Source of the DNA: Bacilli bacterium
Lineage (GTDB): Bacteria; Bacillota_I; Bacilli_A; RFN20; CAG-288
Assembly: GCA_022780765.1 (NCBI GenBank)
Contig: JALEUS010000094.1
Span: 1 to 39,693, forward strand
Length of the DNA: 39,693 bases
Direction: 5' to 3'
Below, piece after piece: positions 35,777-39,693 of this stretch. The stretch's first letter is position 1, and every line of letters begins with the position of its first letter. Below the pieces are notes generated by a model. The model searched no databases and had not been told where the DNA came from. It saw only the letters and a program-made list of their open reading frames with translations. Both the position numbers and the translations under genes were made by a program.

Positions 35777-35796
35777 ATTTTCCTCATATTTTCCTC
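35764..35796 (-). repeat. 11-bp tandem repeat duplicating the ispG ribosome site and start codon
   Basis: On the minus strand GAGGAAAATAT is repeated twice and followed by GAGGAAAATAA. Each of the first two units makes GAGG-N5-ATG. The first ATG (35787) encodes only M-R-K-I-stop, and its TGA overlaps the true ispG ATG (35776) as ATGA. Confidence 0.8.
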
Positions 35797-35807
35797 TTAT
35801 GTTTAGA

Positions 35808-35813
35808 ATTATA
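35808..35813 (-). promoter_or_regulatory. Likely -10 box of ispG
   Basis: TATAAT on the minus strand, which would start transcription near 35801, upstream of both GAGG-ATG units. The -35 is unclear. Confidence 0.5.
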
Positions 35814-35896
35814 AAACATGGATTTATCTTTTTCCACTCATTAAAGTTCAAATGAAAATAAAGAGAACTATTTATCGTAAATTAATCGATATATTC

Positions 35897-35925
35897 TTGT
35901 AAATATCAAAGAATTTATATATAAT
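35897..35925 (+). promoter_or_regulatory. Promoter of rpmG-efp
   Basis: TTGTAA (35897-35902), 17-bp spacer, TATAAT (35920-35925); the rpmG ATG is 50 nt downstream with GGAGG before it. Confidence 0.7.
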
Positions 35926-35974
35926 AAAAGAGTTTTGTAAAAATTTGCATTTTTTAAAATGGAGGAAAATAATT

Positions 35975-36133
35975 ATGGCAGATAAACGTATAAACCTCAC
36001 TCTTCGCTGCTCTGTTTGTAAAAACGAGAACTACATTGCAACAAAGAATAAAAGAACTCATCCAGACAGGTTAGCAGTTCAGAAATACTGTCCTTGCTGC
36101 AAGAAAAAGACTCTTCACGAAGAGAAGAAATAA
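35975..36133 (+). CDS. rpmG: 50S ribosomal protein L33, zinc-binding form
   Basis: A 52-residue ribosomal protein with two CxxC pairs, CSVC and CPCC, i.e. the zinc-dependent (C+) form. The remaining sequence (NYIATKNKRTHPDRL) is typical of L33. The track start (35945) lies before the GGAGG site; ATG 35975 is clear. It is followed by efp after 11 nt. Confidence 0.95.
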   Translation: MADKRINLTLRCSVCKNENYIATKNKRTHPDRLAVQKYCPCCKKKTLHEEKK

Positions 36134-36144
36134 AGAGGTGAAAA

Positions 36145-36714
36145 ATGGCTGATATTATCATGATTGGCGATTGTGGTCCTGGTAAATCATTCAAGTGGAA
36201 AAATGAGATTTACACTTCTTTATCTATCGATCACAACAAGACTGCTATGAGGCAGATGATTGTTAAAATCAAAGCTAAAAATTTAAGAACTGGTGCTATC
36301 AATGTCATGTCATTCAATGGTGACGATAAGGTTGAGACCATCTACTTAGATAAAAGAACCATGAACTACACTTACGATGATGGAACTTTGGTCCATTTTA
36401 TGGATGCAGAGACATATGAAGATTTTGCAATCGCTAAAGAGCATCTAAAGTGGGAACTGAACTTCATCACTCCTGAAAATCCTATCACCGTCACTTTTTA
36501 TGAGAATGAGATATTAGGTGTTGAGCTTCCTGCTAAAGTCACCTTAACTATCACAGAGACCGATGATAACGCTGTCTCCGGTGACACAGTTAACAAAGCC
36601 ACAAAGGATGCTATCTTAGAGACAGGATACAAATTAAGAGTTCCTATGTTTGTTAAAAACAACACCAAAATCATCATCAGAACCGATACTGGTGAGTATG
36701 ATTCAAGAGCATAA
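36145..36714 (+). CDS. efp: Translation elongation factor P
   Basis: Relieves ribosome stalling at proline runs. 189 residues in three beta-barrel domains; KIKAKNLRTGAINV and NFITPENPITVTFYENE are typical. The tip loop that is usually PGKG reads HNKTAM, with Lys32 in the position that other bacteria modify. Such NKTAM-type loops are, as I recall, characteristic of Mollicutes-like EF-P. It lies between rpmG and the yneF-like gene. The family is certain; the modification state is unknown. Confidence 0.94.
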   Translation: MADIIMIGDCGPGKSFKWKNEIYTSLSIDHNKTAMRQMIVKIKAKNLRTGAINVMSFNGDDKVETIYLDKRTMNYTYDDGTLVHFMDAETYEDFAIAKEHLKWELNFITPENPITVTFYENEILGVELPAKVTLTITETDDNAVSGDTVNKATKDAILETGYKLRVPMFVKNNTKIIIRTDTGEYDSRA

Positions 36715-36720
36715 CAGATT

Positions 36721-36981
36721 ATGATGTCAATTCCTATCTGGGCTTTTGTTTTAATAATTGTTCTTCTCATATTAGGTTCTTTAATCGCTGGCTTTTTTAT
36801 CGCAAGAACACTTATCAAAAGAGAGATGAAAAAGAATCCTCCTATAAGTGAAGATATGATAAAAGCTATGTATCGTTCCATGGGTGTCACTCCTTCGCAG
36901 GCTAGATTGAATCAGACAATGAAAGCTATCAATGAAGCGCAGAGTGGCAAAAAATCTCCTAAAAATAAAAAACACAAATAA
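36721..36981 (+). CDS. YneF-family (UPF0154) small membrane protein
   Basis: 86 residues: one N-terminal membrane helix (IPIWAFVLIIVLLILGSLIAGFF, about 4-26), then RTLIKREMKKNPPISEDMIKAMYRSMG, the conserved block of UPF0154/YneF in low-GC Gram-positives. The function is not known. The C-terminus is lysine-rich. It starts 6 nt after efp with no good ribosome site, so translation is probably coupled. Confidence 0.88.
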   Translation: MMSIPIWAFVLIIVLLILGSLIAGFFIARTLIKREMKKNPPISEDMIKAMYRSMGVTPSQARLNQTMKAINEAQSGKKSPKNKKHK

Positions 36982-36986
36982 AAATC

Positions 36987-37031
36987 AGAGCTGGTTAAGA
37001 TATCTAAAATTATCTTGTCAGCTCTTTTTTT
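36987..37031 (+). terminator. Rho-independent terminator after the rpmG-efp-yneF operon
   Basis: A long stem, AGAGCTG ... TAAGATA / TATCTT ... CAGCTCT with two mismatched positions, followed by T7. Confidence 0.9.
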
Positions 37032-37365
37032 GTACATTATTTCAAGATAATAATTGTTCAATAGTTTTAAATAGTAAATAGTTTTACAATCAGTCTTTTA
37101 TTTCTCTTTATCTTTTAGTCTAATGTATATGTTTGTATTATTAAAATGAAAAACAGATAAGAGTCAAATTTTCTAATCTAATAGATAAAAAAGATTGGAA
37201 ACTTAGAGCAAGCCTATTAGAGATTTGAAAACTGGCCAAATAATCTATCAAAAGACATTTGCTTTATTAATATTAATTTTTTAAACAACCAATTGGTATA
37301 ACAAAAACATCGTCTTCTCTTTTATATCCATATTGATTACCTGTTATATTTTTCAATATCACTTT
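37032..37365. other. Gene-poor AT-rich intergenic stretch
   Basis: No supported gene on the plus strand; short open stretches such as RFENWPNNLSKDICFINI occur between stops and may be decayed coding sequence. On the minus strand a 35-codon ORF (37273-37380) begins inside the 23-bp repeat array. It encodes NQYGYKREDDVFVIPIG near its end, which looks protein-like, but it lacks a ribosome site. No tRNA or known RNA was recognised. Confidence 0.5.
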
Positions 37366-37380
37366 ACAAATTTGCTGCAT
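37273..37380 (-). other. 35-codon ORF of unknown nature, perhaps a gene remnant
   Basis: The translation starts MQQICKVILKN and ends VFVIPIGCLKN. Its ATG lies in unit 1 of the 23-bp array, and there is no Shine-Dalgarno. The balanced composition suggests the end of a once longer protein. I do not recognise the family. Confidence 0.3.
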
Positions 37381-37444
37381 TTAATTTTACAAATTTGCGA
37401 TTTTTTATTTTACATATTTGTCATATTTAATCTTATATATTTGC
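37366..37444. repeat. Tandem 23-bp array with near-palindromic core ACAAATTTGC
   Basis: Cores at 37366, 37389, 37412 and 37435 (ACAAATTTGC, ACAAATTTGC, ACATATTTGT, ATATATTTGC) have a period of exactly 23 bp; linkers are T-rich. The ideal core ACAAATTTGT is a perfect palindrome, as expected for a dimeric DNA-binding protein. The array lies between the yneF terminator and the 3' end of plsY, upstream of the minus-strand 35-codon ORF. Confidence 0.8.
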
Positions 37445-37509
37445 GTCAGTCAATTACTTAATAGGCTAAAACAAAAATCCTTAACGGACTTGGTTCTTTT
37501 ATCAAACTC

Positions 37510-38316
37510 TTATTTATCAATTTTTTCTTTATTTAGTTCATTGATAGCGATAGTGATGATCTTGCTTTCATTTTCATCAGCATCTTTTTTTACATCTTTT
37601 TTAAATACTGTGACAGGTTCCTTTCCTGCAAGAAGTCGTTTTATATTGCTTGAATGTCTTATTAAAATGGTCAAGATAAACAAGAAAACAGTTATTGTTG
37701 TCACATAAGTTAAATGGATCATGAATGATGGAGAGAAAAAAAGACCGAAGTTATATAGAGAGTAATCTTTAAAACATGTCAAGTGAGTAATAAGCGGAAC
37801 AAATGAGAAGAGTAGGCAAGAAAAAGAACCGATTATTGAAGATAAAGAGATCTTCTTAAATCTCTTAAAAGTGATAAAAAACGTAAGAAGACCAATCAGA
37901 AAAAGAACAGGTGAGATAAAAAGACAGTAACCTGCAAAACAAGCGACAGCTTTTCCACCTTTAAAGTGTGAAAATACAGGATATATGTGTCCTATAGCGA
38001 CTGAAAAAGCAGAGATAGAACAGATGACTTCAATGAATTGATCATAATAAAATATATCCATCTTCACATATCTAAAAATTACAAATGTAAAGAGAAGAGC
38101 CAAGAAACATTTTAACAAATCAAGTGCAATAGTTAATATTCCTGCTCTTTTGGATACTGATCTTCCAACATTGGTACCACCAGCGTTTTTTGAGCCTACT
38201 TTAGTGATGTCAACACCGTAATGAGAAGAGATAATTTTTGAAAAAGAGATCGATCCTAACAGATAATTGAATATGATAGTTAACAGATACGCTAATACTG
38301 TGTAAAAAATTTTCAT
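37510..38316 (-). CDS. plsY: Glycerol-3-phosphate acyltransferase PlsY
   Basis: A membrane enzyme that acylates glycerol-3-phosphate from acyl-phosphate, the first step of phospholipid synthesis. Motifs: GSISFSKI, GSKNAGGTNVGR (about 42-53), GHIYPVFSHFKGGKA, and HSSNIKRLLAGKEP. About six membrane helices. 268 residues, longer than usual (~200), with extra hydrophobic sequence in the middle and a charged tail (about 235-268). The minus-strand TATAAT at 38329-38334 would give a leader of only ~6 nt, with no Shine-Dalgarno. It is divergent from parE; plsY beside parE is also the Bacillus order. Confidence 0.93.
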   Translation of the reverse strand: MKIFYTVLAYLLTIIFNYLLGSISFSKIISSHYGVDITKVGSKNAGGTNVGRSVSKRAGILTIALDLLKCFLALLFTFVIFRYVKMDIFYYDQFIEVICSISAFSVAIGHIYPVFSHFKGGKAVACFAGYCLFISPVLFLIGLLTFFITFKRFKKISLSSIIGSFSCLLFSFVPLITHLTCFKDYSLYNFGLFFSPSFMIHLTYVTTITVFLFILTILIRHSSNIKRLLAGKEPVTVFKKDVKKDADENESKIITIAINELNKEKIDK

Positions 38317-38328
38317 AAAACATTTTTA

Positions 38329-38334
38329 ATTATA
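38329..38334 (-). promoter_or_regulatory. Likely -10 box of plsY
   Basis: TATAAT on the minus strand, 12 nt before the plsY ATG, predicting a leader of about 6 nt. Confidence 0.5.
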
Positions 38335-38394
38335 TAGGTTTCGTCTTTAAATTCAATCATTTTTTGTGTAAAATTGATAGGTTGAGGTAGAAAT

Positions 38395-39693
38395 ATGGGC
38401 GAATCATATAATGCTAGTAATTTGAAGATTCTTCATGGTCTATTGCCTGTCAGGGAAAGACCAGGAATGTATATAGGTTCAACCGATACAATCGGCTTAC
38501 ATCACCTTGTTTGGGAAATAGTTGACAATGCAGTCGATGAAGCAAATGAAGGATATGGAAAGAATATTTACGTGATAATTCACGATGATAATTCGTTGGA
38601 GGTTATCGATCAGGCTAGAGGTATTCCCTACGATTACAATGAGAAAGAGAAAATGACCGGTTTTCAAATAGTCTATCAGACACTGCACGGCGGAGGAAAG
38701 TTCGATGAAAAGAATTACTCTCATGCTGGAGGTTTACACGGTGTCGGTGCTGCTGTTACAAATGCTTTATCCAAATGGATGGAGATACATTCATACAAGG
38801 ATGGTGTAGATCATTTCGGTCGTTTTGAAAACGGAGGAAAGAAGTTTTCAGGAATTAAGGATTTAGGACCAACTACCAAGAGAGGAACATCGGTCAGATT
38901 TCTTCCTGATGACACTATCTTTGAAGATATCACTTGGAATTATGAGAGGATCTCTTCTCATTTAGATCACAGAGCATGTCTTACAAAAGGTGTCACTTTC
39001 CATCTGAAAGATGAAAGGAGCGGTAGAAGTCAAACATATTTCTATGAGAGAGGTCTTTTAGAATATTATCAAAGAAGGACAGCAGGAAAAACTGCTCTCT
39101 GTCAGCCTGTTCACATTGAAGGCAAATCACCGGAAGGTATTTCTGTTGAGACAGTCTTTGGCTTTTTGAAAGATAACTACGATGAAAAGATCATCTCTTT
39201 TGCTAACGGTGTAAGAACAACAGATGGTGGATATCATGTCACCGGTTTAAAAAAAGCGATCACCAGCTGCTTTAATTACTACGCTTCTTCTCACAATCTT
39301 ATAAAGAAGAACGAGTCTTTAGATGGAGATTGTTTAAGGGAAGGTTTAGTGTGCATCATCTCAGCATGGGTTCCTGAACATCTGCTTCAGTTTGAAGGAC
39401 AGACAAAAGGAAAACTAGGTACGAAAGAGGCTTTAAACTCCGTCGATTCGATAATCGAAGAGAAGTTAGCCTATCATCTTGAAGAACATGCTAAGGAGAG
39501 TGACAGCATAGTCAGTAAGACGATAAATGAGATGAGAATAAGAGCGAAGAGCGAAGAGGATAAAAGAAAGGAAAGAGAGCTGCTTAAAACAAAGATGAAC
39601 AGCTTCTCACTCTCTGATAAACTCACTCCTTGTTCAACAAAAGATTATCTCAATAATGAGCTTTTTATAGTTGAAGGTGATTCCGCAGGCGGT
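38395..39693 (+). CDS. parE: DNA topoisomerase IV subunit B, 3' end outside the window
   Basis: The ATPase subunit of topoisomerase IV, which unlinks daughter chromosomes. It is not in the ORF track because no stop lies in the window; 433 codons are visible. The GHKL ATPase domain has VDNAVDEA (Bergerat N box), MYIGSTD (as in ParE), the lid GGLHGVGAAVTNALS and the QTK loop (FEGQTKGKLG). The visible part ends at EGDSAGG, the start of TOPRIM. The nearly universal DxGxG box reads DQARG, so its first Gly is Ala. GAGGT lies 6 nt before the ATG. The plsY neighbour and IGSTD favour ParE over GyrB. Confidence 0.93.
   Translation, partial: MGESYNASNLKILHGLLPVRERPGMYIGSTDTIGLHHLVWEIVDNAVDEANEGYGKNIYVIIHDDNSLEVIDQARGIPYDYNEKEKMTGFQIVYQTLHGGGKFDEKNYSHAGGLHGVGAAVTNALSKWMEIHSYKDGVDHFGRFENGGKKFSGIKDLGPTTKRGTSVRFLPDDTIFEDITWNYERISSHLDHRACLTKGVTFHLKDERSGRSQTYFYERGLLEYYQRRTAGKTALCQPVHIEGKSPEGISVETVFGFLKDNYDEKIISFANGVRTTDGGYHVTGLKKAITSCFNYYASSHNLIKKNESLDGDCLREGLVCIISAWVPEHLLQFEGQTKGKLGTKEALNSVDSIIEEKLAYHLEEHAKESDSIVSKTINEMRIRAKSEEDKRKERELLKTKMNSFSLSDKLTPCSTKDYLNNELFIVEGDSAGG

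Noticed and set aside
37366-37444. CRISPR array
   Set aside because: Period 23 bp with only ~10-bp cores and T-rich linkers; repeats and spacers are far too short, and no cas gene is present.
37418-37708. 96-aa plus-strand ORF in the track
   Set aside because: Its first part is repeat-rich intergenic DNA and the rest is antisense to plsY; no ribosome site.
1-39693. Alternative genetic code (TGA = Trp) as in Mycoplasma
   Set aside because: Several genes (rsmH, era, nrdD, aspS) end in TGA at the correct family length, and Trp is encoded by TGG.

Overview
This 39.7-kb window is AT-rich chromosomal DNA from an anaerobic, low-GC Firmicutes-type bacterium. TGA is used as a stop codon (rsmH and era end in it), so the code is the standard one and not that of Mycoplasma. 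Anaerobic life is indicated by an [FeFe] hydrogenase, a flavin-reductase/rubredoxin fusion, a class III ribonucleotide reductase with its activase, and an Fe-S L-serine dehydratase. Gene order follows the Bacillus plan in several blocks: dnaB-dnaI near thrS, ybeY-cdd-era-recO-glyS-dnaG-rpoD-trmK, apt-rel-hisS-aspS, and plsY beside parE. Several traits point to a reduced lineage close to Mollicutes or Erysipelotrichia. These are a single-chain glycyl-tRNA synthetase, an EF-P with an NKTAM-type tip loop, and a division cluster that stops after mraZ, rsmH and a tiny FtsL-like gene. The placement is an inference from gene content and order.

Layout. 1-980: tail of an unidentified gene, five GGGTATTCA repeats about 21 bp apart (possibly an IS21-like end), a terminator, and a wrecked AAA-type ATPase gene. 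984-7414 (+): serine dehydratase, [FeFe] hydrogenase, flavin reductase/rubredoxin, nrdD and nrdG. 7531-9295 (+): mraZ, rsmH and an ftsL-like gene. 9300-13603 (-): pyk, a ROK kinase and thrS as one operon. 13759-26724 (+): a long replication, RNA and transcription run from dnaB and a dnaI-like gene, through a C39-peptidase/membrane pair and a ybeY-cdd fusion, to era, recO, glyS, dnaG, two adjacent sigma-70 genes and trmK. 26708-27565 (-): ispH. 27677-34745 (+): apt, rel, hisS, aspS and a DEAD-box helicase. 34742-35776 (-): ispG. 35975-36981 (+): rpmG, efp and a YneF-family gene. 36987-37510: a terminator and a gene-poor stretch with a 23-bp tandem array. 37510-38316 (-): plsY. 38395 to the edge (+): parE, cut off by the window.

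The most unusual points are these. (1) A catalytically complete C39 peptidase ORF ends just after a perfect T TTT TTT slippery heptamer; the -1 frame is open straight into the next ORF. The fused ~401-aa product would be a peptidase plus six membrane helices, i.e. a C39 exporter without its ATPase domain. (2) The DnaI-like helicase loader keeps its zinc domain but has lost Walker A and B. (3) YbeY and cytidine deaminase are one protein. (4) The primary sigma factor appears to carry two region-1.1-like modules and is followed 2 nt later by a second sigma-70, which is altered at two positions known to set promoter preference. (5) At least two promoters sit exactly where leaderless mRNAs would result (dnaB, ispH). 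(6) An 11-bp tandem repeat duplicates the ribosome binding site and start of ispG, creating a 4-codon upstream ORF.
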